From Cyclobacteriaceae bacterium (GTDB lineage Bacteria > Bacteroidota > Bacteroidia > Cytophagales > Cyclobacteriaceae), in assembly GCA_026003355.1 (NCBI GenBank), contig BPHC01000001.1, forward strand, positions 248,001 to 312,000: 64,000 nt of DNA. Direction: 5' to 3'. Positions 27,964-35,950 of this stretch are shown here, one piece after another. Position 1 is the first letter of the stretch. Every line of letters starts with the position of its first letter. The position numbers and the translations under genes are program-made. The notes beneath the pieces are model-generated. The model was given only the letters and a program-made list of their open reading frames with translations. It made no database searches and was not told the DNA's origin.

Positions 27964-28710
27964 TCAGGTGCATTCCACAAGCCAGTCCCACGGATAGGGG
28001 GCCTGCATCCATCCCGGGGGATTTGAAAACTCGGTATCCCAGTTATATTCCACTTTTTTCAACGTTTTCAGAGTAAGCCCTGCACGCGGCAAAAGGGTAT
28101 TAAGCTCGGCCGCGGTGTAATGTTTGGTAGGGACGCCGTTAATGGTTACTATGCCCTGAAGAATATCGGTAATATTCCCTGTAAATCCGCTAAGCTCTGT
28201 CCGGTCTATTTCCCCGGGCGGCGTTCCCTCCTGCCTGTACCAGTCAATTAAACGCCAGGCAGAAAACATGTAAGACTCCAGCGATGGCACAACGATCACG
28301 GCAGTACCCCCTTTTATCAGGCTTTTCTTTATATTCCTGAACATGGAAAGATTTTTTTCAGTATCGGGAAGCATGATTACGTTGCAGCAAAACACAAAAT
28401 GAACACGAGGCAGCTCAATGGTATCATCCGAAAGATCGGAACGCTGAAACACAATGTTAGCAAACCCACGGGTTTTTGCTTCAGCCAGGCAGCGATCGGA
28501 TATATCCATGGCCACTACTTTTTTAAAAGCGGGAGAAAGGTACGGGAATGCTTTGCCTATGCCGCAACCAAAATCAAAGGCAATGTGCCGGCGGTTGCCA
28601 AACTTTCTGAAATATTTTTTAAGTATTCCTCTGCGATCACTGGCAAATACATCGAATATCTCATCATTGTAACAACCTGCTATGGCATTCCAGTGTTTGC
28701 GCTGATTCAT
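27964..28710 (-). CDS. Class I SAM-dependent methyltransferase
   Basis: 248 residues. The SAM site is motif I FDFGCGIGKAFPYLSP (around residue 46), followed by VVAMDISDRCLAEAK (motif II acidic residue), then HFVFCCNVIMLPDTEKNLSMF (motif IV) and SLIKGGTAVIVVPS (motif VI). The substrate is unknown; the C-terminal half (TELNTLLPRAGLTL-type helix) resembles small-molecule methyltransferases. It ends two bases from the czcB stop on the opposite strand and is a single-gene unit, divergent from osmC. Confidence 0.87.
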   Translation of the reverse strand: MNQRKHWNAIAGCYNDEIFDVFASDRRGILKKYFRKFGNRRHIAFDFGCGIGKAFPYLSPAFKKVVAMDISDRCLAEAKTRGFANIVFQRSDLSDDTIELPRVHFVFCCNVIMLPDTEKNLSMFRNIKKSLIKGGTAVIVVPSLESYMFSAWRLIDWYRQEGTPPGEIDRTELSGFTGNITDILQGIVTINGVPTKHYTAAELNTLLPRAGLTLKTLKKVEYNWDTEFSNPPGWMQAPYPWDWLVECT

Positions 28711-28870
28711 GGCAGCAATTTAAAAATTATTGATGTAAATGAAGGATGCCGGACAATTCAGCACGAAACACCCTTCTCACAGTGTATAAAGAATTTAGAC
28801 AGGTGAAGAAATTCATGTTAAATGCATCCAGGAGAAGCAATTTATCTGTAAGCAATTGGTTTATTTTTGC

Positions 28871-28878
28871 TACATTTG
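28871..28878 (+). promoter_or_regulatory. Promoter -7 element of the osmC gene
   Basis: TACATTTG matches the TAnnTTTG consensus exactly and lies 17 bases before the ATG at 28896. No clear -33 TTTG is found at the usual spacing (a TTG is only 12 bases upstream). Confidence 0.45.
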
Positions 28879-28895
28879 TTTAAACCATAACCATT

Positions 28896-29312
28896 ATGAG
28901 CATAAAGCGCAAAGCCACAGCCGTTTGGCACGGATCGGGCAAAGACGGAAAAGGCACCCTTTCAACTCACAGCACTGTGCTGCACAACACCCAATATTCA
29001 TATAGCTCGCGCTTCGAGAGCGGCGTGGGTACCAACCCGGAAGAGCTCATTGCTGCAGCACATGCCGGCTGCTTTACCATGAAATTGAGTTTTGTACTGG
29101 GCGAAGCGGGCTTTACTCCGGAAGAGCTGAAAACCGACTGCCTCATAACCCTGGACAGCGGCAGCATTACCGAATCGCGGCTTACCGTTCATGGCAAGAT
29201 ACCCGGTATATCGTATGAAAAATTCCTGCAGTGCGTTGAAAATGCCCGGGCAAACTGCCCCATAAGCAAATTGCTTAATACCAACATCGTTGCCGAAGCT
29301 TCTTTAACCTGA
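28896..29312 (+). CDS. osmC: OsmC-type organic hydroperoxide peroxidase
   Basis: 138 residues of the OsmC subgroup. The catalytic cysteines are Cys59 (AAAHAGCFTMKLSF) and Cys121 (ARANCPISKLLN), both in their conserved contexts, and the N-terminus (KRKATAVWHGSGKDGKGTLS) is that of OsmC and not Ohr. It reduces organic hydroperoxides through a Cys-sulfenate/disulfide cycle as a homodimer in the cytoplasm. The acyl-CoA oxidase-like gene starts ten bases after its stop, so the two are probably co-transcribed; an enzyme that may make peroxide beside one that removes peroxides is sensible. Confidence 0.94.
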   Translation: MSIKRKATAVWHGSGKDGKGTLSTHSTVLHNTQYSYSSRFESGVGTNPEELIAAAHAGCFTMKLSFVLGEAGFTPEELKTDCLITLDSGSITESRLTVHGKIPGISYEKFLQCVENARANCPISKLLNTNIVAEASLT

Positions 29313-29322
29313 AATTGCGTTT

Positions 29323-31629
29323 ATGGTTTTATCGCAGGAAGTGCAGCGCAACCCCAATCTGTACGTCTTCCTACCGCTGCTGTATGTTGTCTGGTCAGAT
29401 AATGTACTCACGCAGCGCGAACTCCAGGTGCTTAAAAACCGCATCGACTGCCAGAGCTGGCTGTCGGATAAGGAAAAGGAATTCCTTTACCGCCTTATTG
29501 ATCCGCAGTTACCTCCCACTCCTTCCGAACTGAAACAGTGGCTGGAGGCTATCCGAAAAGTTCCGCTAAAGCAGGCCCACACCCTGGCTGAAATCGGAAG
29601 CCTTACGGTAAAATTCTATTCGGGGCGGGAAGCAAACGCCCAGGTTACCGGAGCGCTTGCCGGCATTGAAAGCGAACTGGGCCTTATAGGCCGGGAAGCC
29701 ACTTATGCTTTCCGGCCGGAATACCGGCTTTCGCTTACCCAGCAACAGCATACCCACGATATGTTTGACGTGTCGCGTATGACTGCCCTGCTGGATGCCG
29801 AAGAGGCGCCGCTCATACAGCGTGTAAAACAGGTTATTGCCTCCCCTGAATTTGCCTACATCGAAACCGACAACCTGAACGAATACCGCCAGCAGGTACT
29901 GCGCTGGACGCAAATACTGGCCAGTTATGGCTTTGGTTCAATAGGCTATCCGAAAGAATACGGCGGACAGGGCGATATGGCAGCCTATTTTACCGTAATG
30001 GAAACCCTGAGTTACCACGACCTGAGCCTGGTGGTAAAGTTTGGGGTGCAGTTTGGTTTATGGGGCATGAGCGTATATTTTCTGGGAACAGAAAAGCATC
30101 ATAAAAAGTACCTTAAAGACATTGGCACGCTTGCCCTGCCCGGCTGCTTTGCCATGACCGAGACAGGGCATGGTTCGAATGTGCGTGGAATTGAAACCAC
30201 AGCTACCTACAACCACAACAATCAAACCTTTACCATTCACACCCCGCATCCTCAGGCACAAAAGGAATACATCGGCAACGCCGCACTTCATGGGCGCATG
30301 GCCACAGTTTTTGCCAAACTTATCATAAATGGGGTTGACTACGGGGTTAATGCCTTCATTGTTTCATTGCGCGATGAGGAGGGCAACACCCTTCCGGGCA
30401 TCACCATATCCGATTGCGGCCGGAAACTCGGACTGAACGGTGTCGACAATGGTATTATACGCTTTAATCAGGTGGTTATACCCATGGAAAATATGTTGGA
30501 CCGCTTTGCCCGGATAAACGAAAATGGTGAGTTTGAAAGCCCCATTACCAGTGACAACCGCAGGTTTTTCACCATGCTGGGCACCCTGGTGGGAGGACGC
30601 ATAGGTATTCCGCGTTCGGGTAACGCAGCGTGTAAATCGGCCCTCACCATTGCCATTCGCTATGGCGACCGGCGCGTACAGTTTGGCCCCGAAGGCGCCC
30701 CCGAAGTACCCATATTAAACTATCGCACACACCAGCGCAGGCTTATGCCTTTGCTGGCCAATACCTATGCACTGCACTTTGCGTTGAAATACCTTACCCG
30801 CAGATTTCTGGATCGAACCGAAGATGAAATGCAGGAAATAGAAGCGCTGGCGGCGGCATTAAAGGCTTGGGGAACCTGGAATACCACCGCTACATTACAG
30901 GAATGCCGCGAAGCCTGTGGGGGAAAAGGATATCTGTTTGAAAACCGTATTGGAACCCTGAAAAACGACACCGACATCTACACCACCTTTGAAGGTGATA
31001 ATACCGTGTTAATGCAGCTGGTAGCCAAAAGCCGCCTCACCGATTTTAAGCAGGAGTTCAGCAGCATGAATGCATTTGGTTTGCTGAATTACCTGGCCGG
31101 CCAGGCTGCCACGGCCATCATGGAATTGAACCCGCTTATTGTGCGGAACACCGATGAAGCCCATCTGCTGGACCCTGAGTTTCATTTAAATGCCTTTCGC
31201 TACCGCGAACGGGATATTCTTACCTCGGCCGCCAGACGACTCAAAAGGCATATTGACGAGGGTATGGACTCATTCGATGCCTTTAATGTTTGCCAGCACC
31301 ACCTGGTACAGGTTGCCTTCGCATATACCGAAAGGGTAATCCTGGAACAGTTTATCGTTGCTGTGGAAGGAACACAGGATGATGGTTGCAAAACCGCCCT
31401 CATGCAGTTATACCGCATTTTTGCACTAAACCTGCTGGATAAACACAAAGGCTGGTACCTGGAGCAGGGCTACATGGAAGGTGTAAAAACCAAGGCCATT
31501 CGCAAGCTGCTCAACCAAATGTGCTGGGATGTGCGCACCATGGCTGTGCCTTTGGTAAATGCATTTGCCATACCCGATGCCTGCCTGGCAGCGCCCATTG
31601 CCCTGAACCATCCCCCTGCTTTTGCATAA
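29323..31629 (+). CDS. Acyl-CoA dehydrogenase/oxidase family protein with extra N-terminal domain
   Basis: 768 residues. The first ~130 residues form an additional helical domain with no motif I recognise (WSDNVLTQRELQVLKNRIDC resembles a TerB/EF-hand-like helical unit). The catalytic part follows: YPKEYGGQGDMAAYF, FAMTETGHGSNVRGIETTAT (FAD and substrate loop) and TFEGDNTVLMQLVAKSRL, whose Glu557 is the position of the catalytic base in acyl-CoA oxidases. The TFEGDN form and the long C-terminal helical domain fit the oxidase (ACOX) branch better than short-chain dehydrogenases. It should oxidise fatty acyl-CoA to enoyl-CoA; whether the electron acceptor is oxygen or ETF cannot be decided from sequence. 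It follows osmC by ten bases. Confidence 0.88.
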   Translation: MVLSQEVQRNPNLYVFLPLLYVVWSDNVLTQRELQVLKNRIDCQSWLSDKEKEFLYRLIDPQLPPTPSELKQWLEAIRKVPLKQAHTLAEIGSLTVKFYSGREANAQVTGALAGIESELGLIGREATYAFRPEYRLSLTQQQHTHDMFDVSRMTALLDAEEAPLIQRVKQVIASPEFAYIETDNLNEYRQQVLRWTQILASYGFGSIGYPKEYGGQGDMAAYFTVMETLSYHDLSLVVKFGVQFGLWGMSVYFLGTEKHHKKYLKDIGTLALPGCFAMTETGHGSNVRGIETTATYNHNNQTFTIHTPHPQAQKEYIGNAALHGRMATVFAKLIINGVDYGVNAFIVSLRDEEGNTLPGITISDCGRKLGLNGVDNGIIRFNQVVIPMENMLDRFARINENGEFESPITSDNRRFFTMLGTLVGGRIGIPRSGNAACKSALTIAIRYGDRRVQFGPEGAPEVPILNYRTHQRRLMPLLANTYALHFALKYLTRRFLDRTEDEMQEIEALAAALKAWGTWNTTATLQECREACGGKGYLFENRIGTLKNDTDIYTTFEGDNTVLMQLVAKSRLTDFKQEFSSMNAFGLLNYLAGQAATAIMELNPLIVRNTDEAHLLDPEFHLNAFRYRERDILTSAARRLKRHIDEGMDSFDAFNVCQHHLVQVAFAYTERVILEQFIVAVEGTQDDGCKTALMQLYRIFALNLLDKHKGWYLEQGYMEGVKTKAIRKLLNQMCWDVRTMAVPLVNAFAIPDACLAAPIALNHPPAFA

Positions 31630-31638
31630 CCAAAACGG

Positions 31639-32361
31639 TCATAGCCGGAAACAAGTAAAAACCACTCCAACAATGGTAAGCGCCAGGAATAACGCGCTGA
31701 TTACCGATACTACCAGGTCGCCTGTGTACTCAAAGCCAAACAAGGACCGGACCGCATAGGCAGCCAGGGTAAGGAAAAACACCGGGACAAGAAAACGGTA
31801 ATTTACTGCATTATTCGCCTTTGCGGCCGGGAGTTTGTAAAAGTAATATCCCACGTAAAATCCACCCACTGCGGTACTTATATGCTGCAGGTAACGAAAC
31901 ACGGGCCAGGCGGGCAGGCCCGTGAGGTGCACCGGGTAAGAGAGCCATGGCAAATGTTCGACCATGTAATGGTTGGCATGGGTAAAACTATCCCAGAGCA
32001 AATGAGAAAATATACCCACCAATATACAGCCTGTATAGGATAAAGGGTGCTTTCTGAAAGAGGCTATCCAGTTAAAATCGCGAAGGGTTGTTAAGCGCGC
32101 ATAAAACATGGATGGCAGGCTGTTGATAAGCGGGCGCTTTACAAGCACATGAAAAATTACCAAAACCACGAACGCCGCAGGCAGGCAGAAAACAAATGCT
32201 CCGGGCAGGGTGTGGCTAAACCTTCCGCTGAGCTTCATCTTTAAAAAATACTCAAAGTCAGGAATCATGCTGCCCACCACCAATGCCGATGCAGAAACCG
32301 ATGCGTACGCACTTCGGGCAAGCGGCAATACAGCAGCCGGATGGGAAAATGTAAATGGCAT
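31639..32361 (-). CDS. DUF4184 family integral membrane protein
   Basis: 240 residues with about six membrane helices. The start MPFTFSHPAAVLPL and the motifs ALVVGSMIPDFEYF and GIFSHLLWDSFTHANHYM (His/Asp pairs reminiscent of membrane-bound metal hydrolases such as YdjM) are diagnostic for DUF4184. The function is unknown; a membrane-embedded metal site is possible. It converges on the acyl-CoA gene with a nine-base gap and lies 13 bases after the beta-barrel gene, so it may be the last gene of that operon. Confidence 0.85.
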   Translation of the reverse strand: MPFTFSHPAAVLPLARSAYASVSASALVVGSMIPDFEYFLKMKLSGRFSHTLPGAFVFCLPAAFVVLVIFHVLVKRPLINSLPSMFYARLTTLRDFNWIASFRKHPLSYTGCILVGIFSHLLWDSFTHANHYMVEHLPWLSYPVHLTGLPAWPVFRYLQHISTAVGGFYVGYYFYKLPAAKANNAVNYRFLVPVFFLTLAAYAVRSLFGFEYTGDLVVSVISALFLALTIVGVVFTCFRL

Positions 32362-32374
32362 AAAAGCAACGTCT

Positions 32375-33002
32375 TTAGAATTTTACCAGCAGGCCGGTAG
32401 AAATCCTAAGGGCTGTTTCCGGCCAGTCGCGGCCATAATTAAAATTGGCATCAATGTTCCATAGTACAGGGCCCAGATTAATCATGAGCCCTATGGTGGA
32501 AGTAAGGTAACGAAAAGATTCTTCCCCGTTTATTGTGGTAAAGTTTTGTTTACCAGCACCGGTGCTGAATCTTAATATGTTGGAGATGATGAAGCCTGCT
32601 TCGACCTGATAAAAGGTAAAGTATTTGTTAATAACCAAATCGTCAGTAGTCAAACCCTGATATTCTTTTATATAATTAAACACCGATTCAGTTGTATATC
32701 CTGCTGTACCGAACACACCCAGGGTATTTCCTCCCCTGTGCTCCGGGCCTTTGTATCCTAACATTCCATTTACCTGATAACCGATCCGGCTTTCGTTAAA
32801 CCGCTCTATTGCGCTGTTGGGGTCGCCCTGATAATAATACACTGCCGGACCAAGAAGTAAGGTAAGCCCATGCGGATCGGGCTTTTTGGGTGCCGGAGCG
32901 GCAGGTGGTCCGGGCGCAGGCCTATGGGGCTGTGCCAAAACGCTAACCGCTGGCAGAATACCTGCTGCAACAACAGAAAAACAAAGCAACTATTCTATTC
33001 AT
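32375..33002 (-). CDS. Outer-membrane beta-barrel-like protein, frameshift in the signal peptide as read
   Basis: The body (residues ~45-208) alternates polar and hydrophobic residues, has GLTLLLGPAVYYY, GYQVNGMLGYKGP and LGVFGTAGYTTE strands, and ends in ISTGLLVKF with a terminal Phe, the outer-membrane barrel signature. As read, the longest frame starts with TTG at 32989. The ATG at 33002 overlaps the preceding stop as ATGA and, if one T is removed from the T5 run (32977-32981), gives a textbook signal peptide MNRIVALFSVVAAGILPAVS before VLAQPHRP. I therefore place the start at 33002. A proline-rich linker (APGPPAAPAPKKPDP) follows. The function is unknown. Confidence 0.65.
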
Positions 33003-33886
33003 TTCAAATCCAATTTAATTGTTCCGCCAAACTGAAGCAAAGAAAGGCCGGTGCCAAAATCCAGATAAGCCCCTGCTATGGGGCCCAGGCTATAATATAC
33101 GCCTCCTCTGAAAACAAAGCCAAACGATGCGCCGGAGGCAGAATTTTGAATACCCACCGATCGTAAGTCGTTAAGAAACCGCAGGGTTCCATCCGACTTT
33201 GCCCTTGAGCTGTAAAAAGCCAGGCCAGCCATGGCATACGGGTCGAGCCGGCCCATACCGAGACGATACATGGCCAGGGCAGCAGCTGTGAAAAGATTTT
33301 CTTTTATTTCTCTTGTAACCTGAAACTGATCGTATTCGCTTATCCTGTCTTCACTGTAATTATACGAGGCCAAGCCGGCCATAAGGCCCAAGGAAATTTT
33401 TTGCTTTAACGGATAGAAGTAGCTTATGAACACAGACGGCATACCGTTTTCTGATTTAAGTGATTGGACGTTTGAAATTTTGGAGAACGAACGAATTAGG
33501 CCGATGCCCACCTGCAGGCGGCCAGAATCCAGGTTGGCATACCAGTATTCTGATGGCAGCAGTGTCTGATCATCAGTTTGAGGTTCGCGATAAAAAACAG
33601 TCGAATCAACAGGCTGAAGGTACTCCGTAAGCTGGTTGCGGTAGGTAATAGCATAAACCGTATTGCGCGGAATTTCAACCAGAGGTCCGTCTGGCATGTC
33701 CAGGCGCTGGTATTTGATGGTAGTAAGATTTACTTCCAGTACCTTGCCGGTTATAATGGCGCCATCCTGTTTAACAATTACATCGTAACCGGAACCGTTA
33801 ACAGATTGGGCCTGCAGACCTCCATGAAGTGCAGTTGCGGTTATAATGCAGACCAGCCAATATGAGCGGATAAAGTTTATGCGCAT
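32999..33886 (-). CDS. Exported outer-membrane beta-barrel protein of unknown function
   Basis: 295 residues with signal peptide (MRINFIRSYWLVCIITATALHGGLQAQ). Residues ~30-80 form a small soluble domain, common in Bacteroidota, of the form DVIVKQDGAIITGKVLEVNLTTIKYQRLD ... IPRNTVYAITYRN. The remainder is barrel-like, with repeated aromatic-flanked strands (VFISYFYPLKQKISLGLMAGL, LDPYAMAGLAFYSSR, GFVFRGGVYYSLG). It sits between a lipoprotein gene (2-base gap) and the smaller barrel gene (4-base overlap), and all three are probably co-expressed envelope proteins. Confidence 0.72.
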   Translation of the reverse strand: MRINFIRSYWLVCIITATALHGGLQAQSVNGSGYDVIVKQDGAIITGKVLEVNLTTIKYQRLDMPDGPLVEIPRNTVYAITYRNQLTEYLQPVDSTVFYREPQTDDQTLLPSEYWYANLDSGRLQVGIGLIRSFSKISNVQSLKSENGMPSVFISYFYPLKQKISLGLMAGLASYNYSEDRISEYDQFQVTREIKENLFTAAALAMYRLGMGRLDPYAMAGLAFYSSRAKSDGTLRFLNDLRSVGIQNSASGASFGFVFRGGVYYSLGPIAGAYLDFGTGLSLLQFGGTIKLDLK

Positions 33887-33888
33887 TT

Positions 33889-34467
33889 TTAATAGGGTAT
33901 ATCTTTGAAATATCCTGATACAGAGAATACGCTATCACTATTGCACAAGGATAAAGAAAAAAATCCGGCTGCAAGCCGTTCGCTAACGGATTGACGCTCT
34001 ATAGTAACAGTGACACCCGGAAACTGTTGCATATTCGGGTATAATGCCTCACATTGAGAGCTTGACCAAAGCAGCTCCGGATTGCTTCCATTGCTTATAA
34101 CCATTTGAGCTGCCAACACTGAAAGACCTGGTTTTTCAAATCCAGGCGAAGAATTATAGGTTCCTGTCATTTGATTTTCATCCGGCACACTGATGGTAAA
34201 ACTCAACCAAATATCTCTTGGCGGATCGCCACCCCTGGCTGTCATTATGAAGGTAACTCTTTTAAAATATTTGTAATCCGGAGGGCCTTCGGGGTTCAGC
34301 CGCCACTCAGGTGGGCCTATAATAATTTGTGCATCCTGCGTTTCGATTAAGCCAAATTCCGGATGGTATATGTTGACATATTTTTCCCGCTCAATGGAAA
34401 GTACCTCCAGATCGCTGGAACAGGAAAAGGCAAGCAGAATAAACAAAGGTGAATACACGCTGCGCAT
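33889..34467 (-). CDS. Hypothetical lipoprotein
   Basis: 192 residues from the ATG at 34467, chosen because it opens a lipoprotein signal (MRSVYSPLFILLAFSCSSD, lipobox LAFSC); an upstream in-frame ATG at 34548 lies in the preceding gene. The mature part is beta-rich (RVTFIMTARGGDPPRDIWLSFTISV, FSLSLCNSDSVFSVSGYFK) with no recognised domain. It begins the envelope operon of a lipoprotein and two barrel proteins, 31 bases after the deacetylase-like gene. A near-promoter (TATCTTTC) lies about 20 bases upstream but does not match the consensus fully. Confidence 0.6.
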   Translation of the reverse strand: MRSVYSPLFILLAFSCSSDLEVLSIEREKYVNIYHPEFGLIETQDAQIIIGPPEWRLNPEGPPDYKYFKRVTFIMTARGGDPPRDIWLSFTISVPDENQMTGTYNSSPGFEKPGLSVLAAQMVISNGSNPELLWSSSQCEALYPNMQQFPGVTVTIERQSVSERLAAGFFSLSLCNSDSVFSVSGYFKDIPY

Positions 34468-34498
34468 AACATATAGTTTAACGAAAGATAATAAAAAT

Positions 34499-35401
34499 TC
34501 AGAAAAAAATTTCCTGTGCAAGCCGGTAAGTGTTGGCATGAGCTTCAATAATATCCCGGAAATCTTCGGAATAGCCCCCTCCCATGCTGGCTACCAGGGG
34601 TATTTTGTTACGCCTGGCCGTTTCCAGCACCACCCGGTCTCTTTGCCGGCATCCTTCACGGGTAATGTTTAAACGGCCCAGTTTATCGGTAGCCAGAATA
34701 TCCACACCGCATTGGTAAAACATAAAATCAGGTTGGAACTGGTCTATCAGATTTTTAAGATTCACCTCCAGTGTCTTCAGGTAAAAAGCATCTTGTGTTC
34801 CGTCTGGAAGGCCAATGTCCAGATCGGAATTTTCCTTAAACAACGGGTAATTATTGGCTCCATGCATCGAAAAGGTAAACACCTGCGGCTGGTTGCGGAA
34901 TATTTGGGCCGTACCGTTTCCCTGGTGTACGTCCAGGTCCACAATAAGTATGCGGGCAGCAAGGCCATGCCTCAACACATAATTTGCTGCAATGGTCTGG
35001 TCGTTGAGCAGGCAAAACCCTTCGCCCTTGTAACTAAAGGCGTGGTGGGTGCCTCCGGCAATGTTCATGGCTACACCATGCTGCAGGGCATAATGGGTAC
35101 ATAACAATGTGCCCTGCGCTATAATGGTTTCGCGTTTTATGAAATCGGGTGTAAGGGGAAAGCCCGTGCGCCTGATTTCGGAAGGCGTAAGGGTTAGTGT
35201 TTTAAGTTTGTTCCAGTAGGCAGGTTCATGAACGCCCAAAATATGGTAATCTTCAACAGGTTCAGGTTCAAAAAAGTTTTCTGCACGCAGGGTGCCTTCG
35301 TACAGCAGCTGCTGCGGAAGAACCTCATACTTACTAATGGGGAAACGGTGGTTGGGCGGGAGTGGCAGCACGTAATGTGGCGACCAGGCAACTTTGAGCA
35401 T
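34499..35401 (-). CDS. Histone deacetylase family protein (acetylpolyamine/acuC-like amidohydrolase)
   Basis: 300 residues from the ATG at 35401; a TTG two codons upstream is less likely. The zinc hydrolase site is complete: His119-His120 (GGTHHAFSYKGEGFCLLND), Asp157-x-His159 (VDLDVHQGNGT) and Asp234 (QCGVDILATD), plus GGGY near the C-terminus. Bacterial members remove acetyl groups from lysines or polyamines in the cytoplasm; which substrate applies here cannot be read. A terminator of the neighbouring lipoprotein gene overlaps its upstream region, so it has its own promoter. Confidence 0.92.
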   Translation of the reverse strand: MLKVAWSPHYVLPLPPNHRFPISKYEVLPQQLLYEGTLRAENFFEPEPVEDYHILGVHEPAYWNKLKTLTLTPSEIRRTGFPLTPDFIKRETIIAQGTLLCTHYALQHGVAMNIAGGTHHAFSYKGEGFCLLNDQTIAANYVLRHGLAARILIVDLDVHQGNGTAQIFRNQPQVFTFSMHGANNYPLFKENSDLDIGLPDGTQDAFYLKTLEVNLKNLIDQFQPDFMFYQCGVDILATDKLGRLNITREGCRQRDRVVLETARRNKIPLVASMGGGYSEDFRDIIEAHANTYRLAQEIFF

Positions 35402-35414
35402 GTGCAATATCTTT

Positions 35415-35448
35415 AAAATAAAAAACAGTTGACTTTCGCCAACTGTTT
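35415..35448 (-). terminator. Rho-independent terminator after the His-tailed lipoprotein gene
   Basis: AAACAGTTG pairs with CAACTGTTT around an eight-base loop; on the minus strand a T-rich run follows. It lies between the stop at 35473 and the deacetylase start. Confidence 0.82.
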
Positions 35449-35472
35449 ATCCTGTGGCAGTGAACAGCAGCA

Positions 35473-35901
35473 TCAGTGCTTGTGGTGGTCATGCCCACCC
35501 CCTCCTTTTCCATACCAGGCGTCCTGCAGTTCATGAAACAGATCGTGCAGACCGGTAAGGGCGTTGCCAATTTCCTCCTCTGAGCCGGTTTGCACCAGTT
35601 GGGCAAATTCATCGGTAGCCGATTTCAGCAGGTTGATTTTTTCTTTCACTTCGGGAGTGTTTACTTTTTCGGGCAGCGTTGCACCGGCCCATTTGGTTGC
35701 GGCTGCCGCCATTTCGGGTGCCAGGCGCCTGGCTGGTTCCAGGTTGGCCGAATCGCGGAAAGGATGATAGCTCTCGGCCATAATAAGATGAAATGCATCC
35801 ATTTCGGGCCACTCTGCGGCATCATCATTCTTTTTCTCCTGCGTACAGGCCACTGTTAAGGCAACCAGCACCAGGCCATAAATAAATCTGAGGTTCTTCA
35901 T
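35473..35901 (-). CDS. Small lipoprotein with histidine-rich C-terminus
   Basis: 142 residues. Lipoprotein signal MKNLRFIYGLVLVALTVACTQ (lipobox TVAC). The mature part is helical (FHLIMAESYHPFRDSANLEPARR ... LTGLHDLFHELQDAW), reminiscent of four-helix-bundle periplasmic proteins, and it ends in GKGGGGHDHHKH, a likely metal-binding tail. The conserved His in YHPF and LHDLFHE could be further ligands. The function is unknown. It is a single-gene unit with its own promoter and terminator. Confidence 0.72.
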   Translation of the reverse strand: MKNLRFIYGLVLVALTVACTQEKKNDDAAEWPEMDAFHLIMAESYHPFRDSANLEPARRLAPEMAAAATKWAGATLPEKVNTPEVKEKINLLKSATDEFAQLVQTGSEEEIGNALTGLHDLFHELQDAWYGKGGGGHDHHKH

Positions 35902-35918
35902 GCGTTTAAAAATTTCGT

Positions 35919-35926
35919 CAAAATTA
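35919..35926 (-). promoter_or_regulatory. Promoter -7 element of the His-tailed lipoprotein gene
   Basis: TAATTTTG on the minus strand matches TAnnTTTG, 17 bases before the ATG at 35901. The -33 region carries only a partial match (CCTG, 19 bases upstream). Confidence 0.4.
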
Positions 35927-35950
35927 AAAAAAACATGTAATTATACAGGC

